Below, in pieces: positions 22,855 to 32,428 of a DNA stretch of 33,846 nucleotides (the first letter of the stretch is position 1; every line of letters begins with the position of its first letter). The notes beneath the pieces were generated by a model. The model was not told the origin of the DNA, did no database searches, and was given only the letters and a program-made list of their open reading frames with translations. Source of the stretch: Gammaproteobacteria bacterium (GTDB taxonomy: Bacteria > Pseudomonadota > Gammaproteobacteria > Steroidobacterales > UBA11654); the NCBI GenBank assembly GCA_002691305.1, contig NZHF01000040.1, positions 3,593 to 37,438 of the forward strand. Direction: 5' to 3'. Made by a program: the position numbers and the translations under genes.

Positions 22855-24485
22855 TGTTTAATTATCCTTTTAATATCTTCCTCTTGAATTCTAGTGAGGA
22901 GGTTTTCATAATCGTTTATTTGATGATCCTTGATCGCATCAGTAATATCTGACCAATTGAGGTCAGACAAGTTCATGAATGACTCCACATTTCTTGCAAC
23001 CTCAGGCATCACAGGTTTTAACAGGATGGTTAATTTTAGAAACATATTGAGCGCATTGGTGCAGACTCTTTGCACGTCTTCTTTTTCATCTTTGTTCTTT
23101 ATCATGATCCATGGTTTTTCTTGATCCAAGTATTGATTTGCTTTGTCAGCCAAAAGCATGATTTTTCTCATTGATTGGCCAAATTCACGTTTTTGATAAA
23201 GCTCTTTTATCTCTCCTGTTTCATCATTGAATGCATCCAGCAAATCATCATCAATTGATTCTGAGAGTTTGTTTTCAAAATGGTCTCTTATAAATTTTGA
23301 ACTTCGACTGGCAATGTTGATCCATTTTCCGATTAGATCTGCATTGATTCTGTTTCGAAAATCTTCCGTGTCTAAATCAAAGTCATCTATACCCGATGAA
23401 CTCTTATAAGCGAAATAATATCGCAGACATTCCGGATCAAGATGATCGAGATATGTTCTGGCTTTGATCAAAGTTCCTCTCGATTTGGACATTTTCTGAC
23501 CATTTACCGTCAAGAAGCCATTGACATAAATCGCATCCGGTTTCTTAAGGCCGGCACCTTCTAAAACAGCAGGCCAAAAGAGTGCATGGAAGTATATGAT
23601 GTCTTTGCCGATAAAATGAACCATATGTGTATCTGAATCATCTTTGAGGTATTCCTCAAATTCTAGTTCGGATTTATCTGATAAGTTTTTTAGTGATGCA
23701 AAATATCCAATGGGTGCGTCCAGCCAAACATAAAAGTATTTATCCTTCTCGCCCGGAATAACAAAGCCGAAGTAGGGAGCATCTCTCGAGATATCCCAAT
23801 CCCTCAGTCCAACGTCAAACCATTCTTTTAGTTTTGATTTTACCGATGGATGAATGTCGATTGTTTCGATCCATCCTTCAAGCATGTCATTAAACAGAGT
23901 CAGCTTCATGAAGTGATGTTCGGATTCTTTTAAGCTTGGCGTTTCACCTGAGATGGCAGAGATTGGATCAATTAGATCGGTCGGCTTGTATGTCGCACCG
24001 CACTTTTCACAATTGTCCCCGTATTGATCTGGTTCGTTGCATTTGGGACACGTTCCTCTGACATAACGATCGGGTAGAAACATATTTTCTTTGTCGTCAT
24101 AGGCCTGCTCAATAATTTCTGTTCGAACACAGTCGTTCTCTTTAAGCTTTTTATAAATTTCTTTGACTAAATCTTCATTCTCTTTTGAATGAGTTGTGTG
24201 ATAGTTATCGAAGGATATATGGAAATCTTCGAAATCCATTTCATGTTGACGAGTGTACTCTGCTGCAAGTTCTTCTGGTTCAACACCCAGCCCCTCTGCG
24301 CTCAGCATAATTGGAGTCCCATGCGCATCGCTTGCACAGACAAAGACCACGTCATGGTCGTGCATTCTTAAAAATCGAGACCAAATATCAGCTTGGATGT
24401 ATCCAACCATATGGCCAATATGAATCGGTCCATTGGCATAGGGCAAGGCATTGGTTATAAATATCTTTTTATTTTCAAGATTCAT
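22851..24485 (-). CDS. metG: methionyl-tRNA synthetase, core subunit
   Basis: 544 residues. Class I synthetase charging tRNA-Met: [17 protein letters not shown] carries the HIGH signature, the connective-peptide zinc knuckle is [18 protein letters not shown], and the KMSKSRG loop is at about residue 340. The helical anticodon domain follows. The C-terminal tRNA-binding domain found in E. coli MetG (677 residues) is absent and is coded by the next gene instead. It lies 15 bp downstream of the RND gene on the same strand, with a Shine-Dalgarno-like AGGTAAG rather far (about 15 nt) from the ATG. Confidence 0.97.
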   Translation of the reverse strand: MNLENKKIFITNALPYANGPIHIGHMVGYIQADIWSRFLRMHDHDVVFVCASDAHGTPIMLSAEGLGVEPEELAAEYTRQHEMDFEDFHISFDNYHTTHSKENEDLVKEIYKKLKENDCVRTEIIEQAYDDKENMFLPDRYVRGTCPKCNEPDQYGDNCEKCGATYKPTDLIDPISAISGETPSLKESEHHFMKLTLFNDMLEGWIETIDIHPSVKSKLKEWFDVGLRDWDISRDAPYFGFVIPGEKDKYFYVWLDAPIGYFASLKNLSDKSELEFEEYLKDDSDTHMVHFIGKDIIYFHALFWPAVLEGAGLKKPDAIYVNGFLTVNGQKMSKSRGTLIKARTYLDHLDPECLRYYFAYKSSSGIDDFDLDTEDFRNRINADLIGKWINIASRSSKFIRDHFENKLSESIDDDLLDAFNDETGEIKELYQKREFGQSMRKIMLLADKANQYLDQEKPWIMIKNKDEKEDVQRVCTNALNMFLKLTILLKPVMPEVARNVESFMNLSDLNWSDITDAIKDHQINDYENLLTRIQEEDIKRIIKQ

Positions 24486-24500
24486 GATGTTTTGATCATC

Positions 24501-26984
24501 TTACCTGAGTTTCATTAACAGCACAGGCAGGAGCGTTAAATTAGCAAATAAAGCAAGCAACATTGCAAATGCGGTGAATAGACCAAAATAGATTGTTGGA
24601 ATGAAATTGGAAAATGCCAAAATTGAGAATCCCAAGATAATGATGACGGAGGTGTAATAGATTGCTTGACCGGTGCTGTTGTGAGCATTCTTTATGGCAA
24701 CATCAGCATGAGAAGAGTCTAGTATTTCTTCTCTAAAACGATGTACATAGTGAATCGAGTGATCGACACCAATGCCGATACAAATGGCAGCAATTGTAAT
24801 GGTCATGATATCGAGTGGTATATTCATTAAGCCCATTAGTCCCAAGACGGAAGAGGAAGCTATGATACTGGGAATCACCGCAATGACGGCAAACTTGATC
24901 GATCTAAACAAGAACAGGAACATTATCATGATTGCAGCAAAGACGAATCCAATCGTTAAGATTTGAGAAGTGATCAGGCTTTCAAGAACATTGTTGTATA
25001 AAACAAGCATACCGGTTAGCTTCACTTGAGATTCTTTGAGCCCAAGCTCTGATGTTAGATCGCGTTTTATTTTTTTTAGAAGTTCACCTCGTTGCAAATC
25101 TGGATAGGACTCATAGACCCTAAAAGAAATCCTGAGTTGATTTCCATCTTCTGAAAGATACGGATCAAAGAGTGCCTCTTTTACATCATCTGGCACTTTC
25201 TTATAGAGAACAGACAGAAAGAAGGTATCCATCTCATCTCCATCATTCAGAGTTTGAAGAACATCCATCGTGGTATCAAATGAAATCACCTTTCCTGCTT
25301 CATTCAACGATTCCAAATAGTCGTGCACTGCTTCGATTGTCTTCAGGCGATATGAGTTATACCAGTAGCTGTCACCACCGATGTCGTATTCGCCATCGTC
25401 ATCTTCAAAGAACGCCTCATCAAAGAAATCATCTTCGATAATATTTTCATCGTCTTCAACATTAAAGAAATCAGGATCGGCTTCAATGATGATATCAAGC
25501 GGAGTTGTTCCGCCCAGCTGCGAGTCAATCACGCTTAGGCCCTGAAAGATCTCTGTGTCTTCTTTGAAAGCTTTAATGAATTGATTTTCAGCAGTCAGTT
25601 TTGTGATACCGGAAATGCTTATTGCAAAGACGATTGTAAATAAGATGAGAATCTGTGTTGGTTTTTGAATCACAAGATTTGCAAAGGCATTGGTCAGCTT
25701 ATGTGTTTTATCTTCTTTCACTTGATGATCAATTTTAGAAAATAGACTGAGCAATGCCGGGAAAAGATTGAATACCAAAATAAAAATCACTCCCATGCTG
25801 ATCAACATCATCCAACCAAAATCGATGACAGGTCGTATACCTGCTATTAAAAGTGACCCGAAGCCAACCATCGTCGTTATTGTCGTGAAGAGGCACGGCT
25901 CGAGCTTGTCTCGCATGGTCATTACAATCAATGAAGAATGATTTTCTTCAGGGAATAATTTTACAAGCTCTCTGTATCGAACAGTCAGGTGAACCGTTAT
26001 CGAAAGACTGAAAATCAACAATAAAGCCACAAAATTTGCTGAAACAACTGTGACAGGCCAAGACATATAGCCCAATACACCTGTCATGATCATCAGTCCG
26101 ATAAGGCAGCAGACCATTGAAACGATCATCCATTGAGGATTTTTAAATATAACCAATAGTGCAATCACTAAAAACATCAGTATCAATAATCCAAATAACT
26201 GAATGTCGTTTTGAATGTAATCAATCATGTCCACAGTGATCATTGGCACACCACCGAGGAAAATCTCTGCCGATGACTTGTACTGGTCCAGAACACTTCT
26301 TACATCTGATACCATCGTAGCGGTTTCATTTCTTTCGTCTTTTCTGAGGCTTTTTACTTCTGATGTGAGTCGGTCAAGCTCCTTTAACTCCATTGCAGAC
26401 AGATCGGAGTCTAATCTTTTTGCTCTCAGCGCATCTCTTTTATCGATCAGTGACTCCAGCTCAACATTTAATCTGATATTCAGAAGCATTGCTGTTGTTT
26501 TCGAGTCTTCACTGATGATGAGGTTTCTGTATAGATTGCTTGTTGTGAGTTCAATTTTAGCCAATTCTTTATCGGTCTCTGGACTTAAAAAGGTTGGAGC
26601 AGAATCTGCAATTTCAGCAAGGCTCTTGGGTGGAGACTTAAGCAATGGAACATCTAAAATGCTCACGACGGATTCAATTTGGTCCAATTTGGATAAATCT
26701 TTCTTAAGATTGGTTAATAGATCGATTGTTTTTTCATCAAATAAGTCAATCTTTGGACTGATGGTAACCACTAAAAATTCATCATCGCCATATCTTGCTT
26801 TGATGTTTCGATAATATCTCAAGTCTTCGTCGTCCTGAAGAAGGAGTGAATCCGAAGAGGCATCGAGCTCAAAATACTGAATGTTGTATGAAAAGAAACC
26901 CAAAAAAGTCAGAATCACCAGGATCGTTATGAACGGATTCATGGTTGGTCTTTCCAATTGCCAATTGATGATCTTTTTTATCAT
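24501..26984 (-). CDS. RND/MMPL-superfamily exporter (COG1033 type)
   Basis: 827 residues with two repeats of one helix, a large extracytoplasmic loop, then five helices: the layout of small RND 'predicted exporters' such as HpnN relatives. Visible: FELDASSDSLLLQDDEDLRYY after helix 1, a coiled-coil-like stretch around residues 180-225, ITVHLTVRYREL, and GVDHSIHYVHRFRE in the second half, where the Asp/His may relay protons. The second loop holds a strongly acidic insert (about residues 490-530, many D/E and few bases). Likely cargo is a lipid or other hydrophobic molecule. It takes the place next to metG where mrp often sits in related bacteria. Confidence 0.85.
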   Translation of the reverse strand: MIKKIINWQLERPTMNPFITILVILTFLGFFSYNIQYFELDASSDSLLLQDDEDLRYYRNIKARYGDDEFLVVTISPKIDLFDEKTIDLLTNLKKDLSKLDQIESVVSILDVPLLKSPPKSLAEIADSAPTFLSPETDKELAKIELTTSNLYRNLIISEDSKTTAMLLNIRLNVELESLIDKRDALRAKRLDSDLSAMELKELDRLTSEVKSLRKDERNETATMVSDVRSVLDQYKSSAEIFLGGVPMITVDMIDYIQNDIQLFGLLILMFLVIALLVIFKNPQWMIVSMVCCLIGLMIMTGVLGYMSWPVTVVSANFVALLLIFSLSITVHLTVRYRELVKLFPEENHSSLIVMTMRDKLEPCLFTTITTMVGFGSLLIAGIRPVIDFGWMMLISMGVIFILVFNLFPALLSLFSKIDHQVKEDKTHKLTNAFANLVIQKPTQILILFTIVFAISISGITKLTAENQFIKAFKEDTEIFQGLSVIDSQLGGTTPLDIIIEADPDFFNVEDDENIIEDDFFDEAFFEDDDGEYDIGGDSYWYNSYRLKTIEAVHDYLESLNEAGKVISFDTTMDVLQTLNDGDEMDTFFLSVLYKKVPDDVKEALFDPYLSEDGNQLRISFRVYESYPDLQRGELLKKIKRDLTSELGLKESQVKLTGMLVLYNNVLESLITSQILTIGFVFAAIMIMFLFLFRSIKFAVIAVIPSIIASSSVLGLMGLMNIPLDIMTITIAAICIGIGVDHSIHYVHRFREEILDSSHADVAIKNAHNSTGQAIYYTSVIIILGFSILAFSNFIPTIYFGLFTAFAMLLALFANLTLLPVLLMKLR

Positions 26985-27083
26985 TTCTTTGTCTTACTGT
27001 TACTGGTGGATGTTTAAATTTTAGTGCATCATACTATCTACAATAAATAGTTTAATTTATTTCTTTTAATTATCTTTTAGGCG

Positions 27084-27650
27084 ATGACGATCAAATCTGA
27101 TAAATGGATCAAGAAAATGGCTCAAAATCATAAAATGATAGAGCCTTTCACCGATTGTCAAATTAGAAATACAGATGGGAATGATCTGATTTCCTATGGG
27201 ACATCCAGCTTTGGTTACGATGTTCGTTGTGCGACTGAGTTTAAGGTTTTTACGAACATTAACTCAGCCATCGTTGATCCGAAATCATTTGATGAGAATA
27301 GTTTTGTCAATTTTGATTCCGAAGTATGCATAATTCCTCCAAATTCATTTGCCCTTGCAAGGACGGTTGAGTATTTCAGGATTCCAAGAAATGTTTTGAC
27401 CATATGTTTAGGTAAATCAACCTATGCGCGTTGTGGAATTATAGTGAATGTGACTCCACTTGAACCAGAATGGGAAGGGCATGTCACACTTGAATTTTCA
27501 AACACCACTCCACTTCCAGCAAAAATATATGCCAATGAAGGCGTGGCTCAGATGATATTTCTTGAATCAGATGAGGATTGCGAGGAGTCCTATTTGGATC
27601 GGAAAGGAAAATACCAAGGGCAGATCGGGGTTACATTGCCTAAAACTTAG
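27084..27650 (+). CDS. dcd: dCTP deaminase
   Basis: 188 residues, close to the E. coli enzyme. It deaminates dCTP to dUTP, feeding thymidylate synthesis. Signatures: SIKSDKW-like start, [52 protein letters not shown] with the catalytic Glu, and [12 protein letters not shown] at the end. Very highly conserved, so the start is sure. It is divergent from the RND exporter (99-bp gap) and its stop overlaps that of purN by 4 bp. Confidence 0.98.
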   Translation: MTIKSDKWIKKMAQNHKMIEPFTDCQIRNTDGNDLISYGTSSFGYDVRCATEFKVFTNINSAIVDPKSFDENSFVNFDSEVCIIPPNSFALARTVEYFRIPRNVLTICLGKSTYARCGIIVNVTPLEPEWEGHVTLEFSNTTPLPAKIYANEGVAQMIFLESDEDCEESYLDRKGKYQGQIGVTLPKT

Positions 27651-28309
27651 TCGTGTTTTATAACTTTGGGTTCGTTCAGTGGAGCGCCATCGATATAAAT
27701 TCTTCCAGACTCTATAGATAGCCTTTTTTCACTGAACCACTGGATTGCTTTTGTGTAGATGATGTACTCACCCTGCTGCACTTTCTTTTGAAGGGTATGA
27801 CGGTCGTCATTGTTTTCTATATTGCATTGATATTGAATAATCACTGGCCCATCGTCCAGTTCTGAAGTCACAAAATGAACACTGGCTCCATGGAGGCGTT
27901 CTTGATTATCAATCACTCTTTGGTGCGTGTTTAGTCCTTTATACTTGGGAAGGAGTGACGGATGGATATTTAGAATTTTGCCTGCAAAAGAATTGCAAAA
28001 GCTTGAATTCAGTATTTTCATGTATCCAGCTAAAATAATTAAGTCCGGATCGAGTTCAACCATCTCCTTCTCCAAGCATTGATCAAATTGTTTGCGATCT
28101 TCAAAAGAAGAGAAATCAAATATTGTTGCATCAATGCCTTCTTTTTCTGCTCTTTGAAGTCCTTTTGCTGCTGGATTGTCTGAGATAACGGAGATGAGAT
28201 CGATCTTCAGCGATTTGTCTTTAATGTTGTCGATGATGGCTTGGAGGTTCGTCCCGCCGCCAGATATTAAACAAACCGCTCTACATTTTGATTGGTTTTC
28301 ATCACTCAT
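27647..28309 (-). CDS. purN: phosphoribosylglycinamide formyltransferase (GAR transformylase)
   Basis: 220 residues. Transfers a formyl group from 10-formyl-THF to GAR in purine synthesis. It shows [13 protein letters not shown] (GAR phosphate loop), [12 protein letters not shown], the catalytic Asn-His-Asp set in [18 protein letters not shown] and [14 protein letters not shown], and [11 protein letters not shown] near the end. It overlaps purM by 8 bp, as in other gammaproteobacteria where purMN form one unit. Confidence 0.97.
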   Translation of the reverse strand: MSDENQSKCRAVCLISGGGTNLQAIIDNIKDKSLKIDLISVISDNPAAKGLQRAEKEGIDATIFDFSSFEDRKQFDQCLEKEMVELDPDLIILAGYMKILNSSFCNSFAGKILNIHPSLLPKYKGLNTHQRVIDNQERLHGASVHFVTSELDDGPVIIQYQCNIENNDDRHTLQKKVQQGEYIIYTKAIQWFSEKRLSIESGRIYIDGAPLNEPKVIKHD

Positions 28310-29342
28310 GGTTAATGATCACAGATGTTTCACCGCTCTCGATGAATCCGATATCATATGCATTTATGCCTGCATTTTGAAAATGCTGGATCACTGAATC
28401 CTTGAGACCATCCTTCACGATGAGAACGTATCCAATTCCACAATTAAACGTTCTAAGCATTTCATCCGAATCGATATTAGCCTCTTGCTGAATCCAATTG
28501 AAAACTGGAGGCAAACTCCAACTCTTTGTATTGATGATCGCTTGAAAACCATTCGGGATAGCCCTTATGATGTTGTCTTGGAATCCACCGCCAGTGATGT
28601 GCGCCATTGATTTAACATCAAATTTTTCAAGACAGCTCAGTACTTGACGACTGTAAATGATTGTCGGTTTGATGATTTCCTTTTCAAGCTTATCGCCGTT
28701 AAGAATTTGATTCAGATCCACCGAATTCTGTTCAATTAATTTTCTGATCAGTGAATACCCATTTGAGTGAGGACCGGATGAACCAAGACCTATGATTGCA
28801 TCGCCTTTAGTTATGCTCGATCCATCAATGATTCTATTGTAGTCAACGATCCCAACGCAAAACCCAGCTAGGTCAAAGTCACCCGATTGATAAACTCCTG
28901 GCATCTCAGCGGTTTCACCACCGATCAGTGCCATTTCAGATTGCAAGCAACCATCGGCAATTCCTTTTATGATTCGTTTTGCTTGTGAATTATTGAGTTC
29001 TGAAGTTGCAAAATAATCAAGAAAAAAGAGGGGTTTTGCACCCGATGTGATGATGTCGTTAACACACATGGCAACCAGATCTATGCCAACCCCCTCGAGG
29101 ATATCGATTTGTTGTGCCAATTTTACTTTTGTCCCAACACCATCCGTACCAGAAACAAGAACGGGACGCTCATAATCTTTTGCATTCAGCTCAAATAAAC
29201 CACCGAAGCCACCAATATTCGACAACACATTATCGTTCAAGGTTTCTTTGATTATTGGTTTGATTTCATCAATCAAATCATTGGCTTTATCAATGTCTAC
29301 GCCTGAATCCGAATATGTTATTTTTGACTTTTGGTTACTCAT
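28302..29342 (-). CDS. purM: phosphoribosylformylglycinamidine cyclo-ligase (AIR synthetase)
   Basis: 346 residues, normal length. ATP-dependent ring closure giving aminoimidazole ribotide. Signatures: YSDSGVDIDKAN, LVSGTDGVGTKVKLA, GVGIDLVAMCVNDI, GGETAEMPGVY, GLGSSGPHSNGYSLIRKL and HITGGGFQDNI. First gene of the purM-purN pair. AGGA touches the ATG directly, so the ribosome site is poor. A 95-bp AT-rich gap separates it from the divergent PgsA-like gene. Confidence 0.98.
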   Translation of the reverse strand: MSNQKSKITYSDSGVDIDKANDLIDEIKPIIKETLNDNVLSNIGGFGGLFELNAKDYERPVLVSGTDGVGTKVKLAQQIDILEGVGIDLVAMCVNDIITSGAKPLFFLDYFATSELNNSQAKRIIKGIADGCLQSEMALIGGETAEMPGVYQSGDFDLAGFCVGIVDYNRIIDGSSITKGDAIIGLGSSGPHSNGYSLIRKLIEQNSVDLNQILNGDKLEKEIIKPTIIYSRQVLSCLEKFDVKSMAHITGGGFQDNIIRAIPNGFQAIINTKSWSLPPVFNWIQQEANIDSDEMLRTFNCGIGYVLIVKDGLKDSVIQHFQNAGINAYDIGFIESGETSVIINHE

Positions 29343-29437
29343 TCCTAAAAAGTGTGTCCTTTCTAATCCGAGCTATGATAATTAATTGAAAATCTATATT
29401 ATCATTATGACAATTATTAATCTTTGAGATATTCTCG

Positions 29438-30013
29438 ATGAGTTCATATTTTCAACTACGAATGTCATATATTCCGAATGCAATTTGCATTCTTAGGATC
29501 ATCTTAGTGATCCCTATTATCGATTTTTTATGGGATAAGCAATATGAGAATGCTCTAGGACTCATAGCAATAGCGGGCATCTCTGACTTCCTTGATGGTT
29601 TCTTAGCCAAAAGAAATAATTGGAGATCAAAGTTAGGTGCAGCACTGGATCCAGCGGCAGATAAAATTCTTTTAGTGAGTGTATTTGTAACGCTTTATTT
29701 TATGGATTTGATCCCATTTTGGTTAATGGCAACGGTATTGATGAGGGATTTCATGATCTTATTTGGTCTGGCTCTGTATTATTATTTTATAGAAAAACCC
29801 AATCCCAATCCGTCATTTATCAGTAAGTTCAATACAAATCTACAGATCTTCTTTGTGCTTTTCGTCATTGCGGGGCAGATTTTCAGCTCAAATTTTGATC
29901 TTCTAATTCAATTCACAGGAGCATTGGTCTTTCTCACTTCGATCCTCAGTGGAATGGATTATTGGATTTCATGGTCTATCAAAGCCAAGCAGATCATTAC
30001 CGCAAAGGCCTGA
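29438..30013 (+). CDS. PgsA-like CDP-alcohol phosphatidyltransferase
   Basis: 191 residues, several helices, with the CDP-alcohol phosphotransferase motif near residue 50: SDFLDGFLAKR, then GAALDPAADKI. The usual D-x2-D-G-x2-A-R reads D-x2-D-G-x2-A-K-R, a small shift. PgsA-like enzymes make phosphatidylglycerophosphate from CDP-diacylglycerol; the length fits PgsA. The ATG at 29462 is an alternative start. Directly before hda (6 bp), an arrangement seen in other gammaproteobacteria, so it may instead be a second, hda-linked member of the family. The main pgsA could be elsewhere. Confidence 0.85.
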   Translation: MSSYFQLRMSYIPNAICILRIILVIPIIDFLWDKQYENALGLIAIAGISDFLDGFLAKRNNWRSKLGAALDPAADKILLVSVFVTLYFMDLIPFWLMATVLMRDFMILFGLALYYYFIEKPNPNPSFISKFNTNLQIFFVLFVIAGQIFSSNFDLLIQFTGALVFLTSILSGMDYWISWSIKAKQIITAKA

Positions 30014-30019
30014 AAACAA

Positions 30020-30700
30020 GTGAAACAGATCCCGCTTCCAGTAGAGATCTCTCAATACATGACTTTTGAGAGTTTTTTTGTTGGTCAGAATTCCGCATTA
30101 ATTGATGCATTAAACGCTCAAGATCAAAAATTAATATGGATCACCGCAGAGACGGGTAATGGTAAAACTCATCTTTTGAGTTCGTTATGCAACCAGTATG
30201 ATTTAGATAACAAGCGCATCCAATACCTTAGTATGAATGACTCAGATGACTATTCGCCAGAGATCATTGAAGGGCTAGAAGGGCTGGACTTGATTGCCAT
30301 CGATGATATTGATTGCGTGATAGGGCAATATACATGGGAAGAGAAATTGATGGTTCTTTATGAGAGCATTTTAAATTCGAACACTCGATTAATCATGGCG
30401 TCTAAAAAGACACCAAAGGGTTTGAATTTTCAGATTCCAGATTTAGCATCCCGTTTTTCATTGGGATTACTATTTAAGATTAATCCGCTTGATGATGATG
30501 AACTTGTTGTTGCAATTCAATATCATGCCAATGCCAGAGGATTCGACTTGCCTGATGATTCCGCTCAATTCATTATGAAGCGAACGGTCAGAAGTGTGAC
30601 GTCTCTGATGGATATTTTAGACATCCTCGAATACGAGTCATTATCCAGTCAGAGAAAATTGACCATACCGTTTATCAAGTCAGTATTGAAGATTGGCTGA
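30020..30700 (+). CDS. hda: DnaA regulatory inactivator Hda
   Basis: 226 residues with a GTG start. It begins KQIPLPVEI, which matches the short clamp-binding motif that ties Hda to the beta clamp. An AAA+ domain like that of DnaA follows: Walker A AETGNGKTHLL, Walker B LIAIDDID, the sensor/arginine-finger region DLASRFSLGL. The DNA-binding domain of DnaA is absent, as expected. Hda with the clamp stimulates ATP hydrolysis by DnaA and stops re-initiation. It is 6 bp behind the PgsA-like gene and close to purMN. Confidence 0.93.
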   Translation: MKQIPLPVEISQYMTFESFFVGQNSALIDALNAQDQKLIWITAETGNGKTHLLSSLCNQYDLDNKRIQYLSMNDSDDYSPEIIEGLEGLDLIAIDDIDCVIGQYTWEEKLMVLYESILNSNTRLIMASKKTPKGLNFQIPDLASRFSLGLLFKINPLDDDELVVAIQYHANARGFDLPDDSAQFIMKRTVRSVTSLMDILDILEYESLSSQRKLTIPFIKSVLKIG

Positions 30701-30774
30701 ACCACCCTCTGATTATCATATGGACGTTGCATGATTAGATTGATATTCTTTGAATTGTTAATGAAACCATTGAA

Positions 30775-31077
30775 ATGAAGAATTATTTAATATCTATCAT
30801 CGTACTATTTGCACTCAGTGCATGTGCAACATTGCCGCCGTTGCAAGAGATGAGCAACGCAAGGCAAACCATTGCAGCAGCAAAGGGAATGAATTCTAAT
30901 GCTGAGCAATCCGAGAAGATTCTGGAGGCAGAACGCCTCTTATCTAGGGCTGAACGAAGGATGGAAGTGAATCTCTATGAGCCTGCCAGACAGGATGCAT
31001 TAAGGGCCCAGAAAGAAGCAATTGAGTTCATTGAATGGGCCATTTCAAAATCGTCAAATCAGGAAGAAAAAGACTAA
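30775..31077 (+). CDS. DUF4398 lipoprotein
   Basis: 100 residues: signal peptide with lipobox LSAC (Cys17), then a mostly helical body (MSNARQTIAAAKGM, AERLLSRAERRMEVNLYEPARQDALRAQKEA) that fits DUF4398, a family of small outer-membrane-type lipoproteins of unknown role. Residue 19 is not Asp, so sorting to the outer membrane is expected. The gene ends exactly where the convergent proS ends. Promoter not clear in the 74-bp gap after hda. Confidence 0.8.
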   Translation: MKNYLISIIVLFALSACATLPPLQEMSNARQTIAAAKGMNSNAEQSEKILEAERLLSRAERRMEVNLYEPARQDALRAQKEAIEFIEWAISKSSNQEEKD

Positions 31078-32316
31078 TCATCCCTTGAGATGGGAAACGA
31101 TCTCATTTATTTTGACTTCTGTTGTCTCACCCGTTCTTCTTGAGGTGATTTCGAGTTTATTTTGCTCGATACCTCTTTTGCCGACAATCACATTTGTGGG
31201 TATACCCATTAAGTCCGCATCTGCAAATTTAACTCCCGCTCTCTCGTCTCGATCATCGATCATGACTTCAATGCCGTCTGCTCTGAGCTCTTGATAAATT
31301 TTTATGGCATGATCCATTACAGTGGAATCATTCTTATCATTTAGAACAATGATTGATATTGCAAAAGGCGAAATGGCTTTTGGCCAAATGATTCCTTTAT
31401 CATCATGGTTTTGCTCAATTGCTGCAGCAACAATTCTTGAGATTCCAATACCATAGCAGCCCATATAAGGATTGACATTCTTCCCATTGGAATCCAAGAC
31501 TTCAAGCTTCATCGATTGGCTGTATTTATCACCCAACTGAAAAATATGTCCCACTTCAATTCCTCGTGCATAAGTTAGCTCTCCACCATTTGGAGCATTC
31601 TTTCCATCCAATGTTTCAACATTGGCAGCAAAGTTTTCACCATCACAAAAAGCGATTTCATCTTCACCAGACTCTGCGATGACATGAAACTCATGAGATA
31701 TTGAGCCGCCAATTTCTCCGCTAGTTGCTTTTACTTTTCTGAAGTTCAGCTCTAATTTTCTAAAGATGCTTTCATAGGTTTGACTCATCTTTTCATATTC
31801 TTCCTCAAGAGATTCTTGGTTTAAGTGAAATGAGTAAGCGTCTTTCATTAAAAACTCTCTGGCCCTCATTACACCGAAACGAGGTCTGATTTCATCTCTA
31901 AATTTAGTTTGAATCTGATAGAAATTTGCAGGCAATTGTTTATAGCTTTTTATGCTTTTTCTCAGTATGTCTGTAATGACCTCTTCATGTGTTGGACCGT
32001 AGCAAAATAGACGATCATGACGATCATGAATTTGCAGCAATAGATTTCCATAGTCGTCCCATCTTTGAGTTTCCTGCCACAGCTCAGAAGGTTGAATGGT
32101 CGGCATCAGCACTTCAAGCGCACCCGATTCATCCATTTCGTTTCTTACGGTCTGCTCAATTTTTCTTAAAACTTTTAGGCCAAAAGGCATCCAAGTAAAT
32201 ATTCCAGAGGCCAATTTCTTTATAAGTCCAGACCTCAACATAAGTTGATGCGACATCAATTCTGCATCGGATGGGGCATCTTTGAGTGTTCGAAGGGGAT
32301 AATTCGATAATTTCAT
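31078..32316 (-). CDS. proS: prolyl-tRNA synthetase without the editing insertion
   Basis: 412 residues, against about 570 for the usual gammaproteobacterial ProRS. All three class II motifs are present: the N-terminal LASGIFTWMPFGLKVL region, motif 2 TKFRDEIRPRFGVMRAREFLMKDAYSF, and motif 3 GIGISRIVAAAIEQ. So is the anticodon domain with GVKFADADLMGIP. Between SHEFHVIAESGEDEI and YARGIEVGHIFQLG the roughly 160-180-residue INS domain, which clears Ala-tRNA-Pro, is replaced by a short linker, as in alphaproteobacterial and mitochondrial enzymes. The protein is otherwise intact, so this is a natural short form. Confidence 0.96.
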   Translation of the reverse strand: MKLSNYPLRTLKDAPSDAELMSHQLMLRSGLIKKLASGIFTWMPFGLKVLRKIEQTVRNEMDESGALEVLMPTIQPSELWQETQRWDDYGNLLLQIHDRHDRLFCYGPTHEEVITDILRKSIKSYKQLPANFYQIQTKFRDEIRPRFGVMRAREFLMKDAYSFHLNQESLEEEYEKMSQTYESIFRKLELNFRKVKATSGEIGGSISHEFHVIAESGEDEIAFCDGENFAANVETLDGKNAPNGGELTYARGIEVGHIFQLGDKYSQSMKLEVLDSNGKNVNPYMGCYGIGISRIVAAAIEQNHDDKGIIWPKAISPFAISIIVLNDKNDSTVMDHAIKIYQELRADGIEVMIDDRDERAGVKFADADLMGIPTNVIVGKRGIEQNKLEITSRRTGETTEVKINEIVSHLKG

Positions 32317-32394
32317 ATTGAAATAGTAAGTAAAAACCCAACTAAATGCATCAAATCATCGGATATATTGTTTGCATAATCTAGAAATCCAATT

Positions 32395-32422
32395 TTTACA
32401 TGCCCCATGATTTATTTATAAT
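32395..32422 (+). promoter_or_regulatory. sigma70 promoter of pssA, probably leaderless
   Basis: TTTACA (5 of 6 bases of the -35 consensus), 16 nt, then a perfect TATAAT ending 6 nt before the ATG of pssA. The predicted start of transcription falls on or next to the A of the ATG, and no Shine-Dalgarno is present. Confidence 0.6.
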
Positions 32423-32428
32423 GTTGCG

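Noticed and set aside
26227-26814. A 195-codon open frame antisense to the RND exporter
   Set aside because: It is a Ser/Leu-rich mirror of a clear membrane protein gene, with no domain and no ribosome site.
29343-29437. A consensus promoter between purM and the PgsA-like gene
   Set aside because: The gap is AT-rich and offers several weak -10-like strings on both strands, but none has a convincing -35 or spacing.
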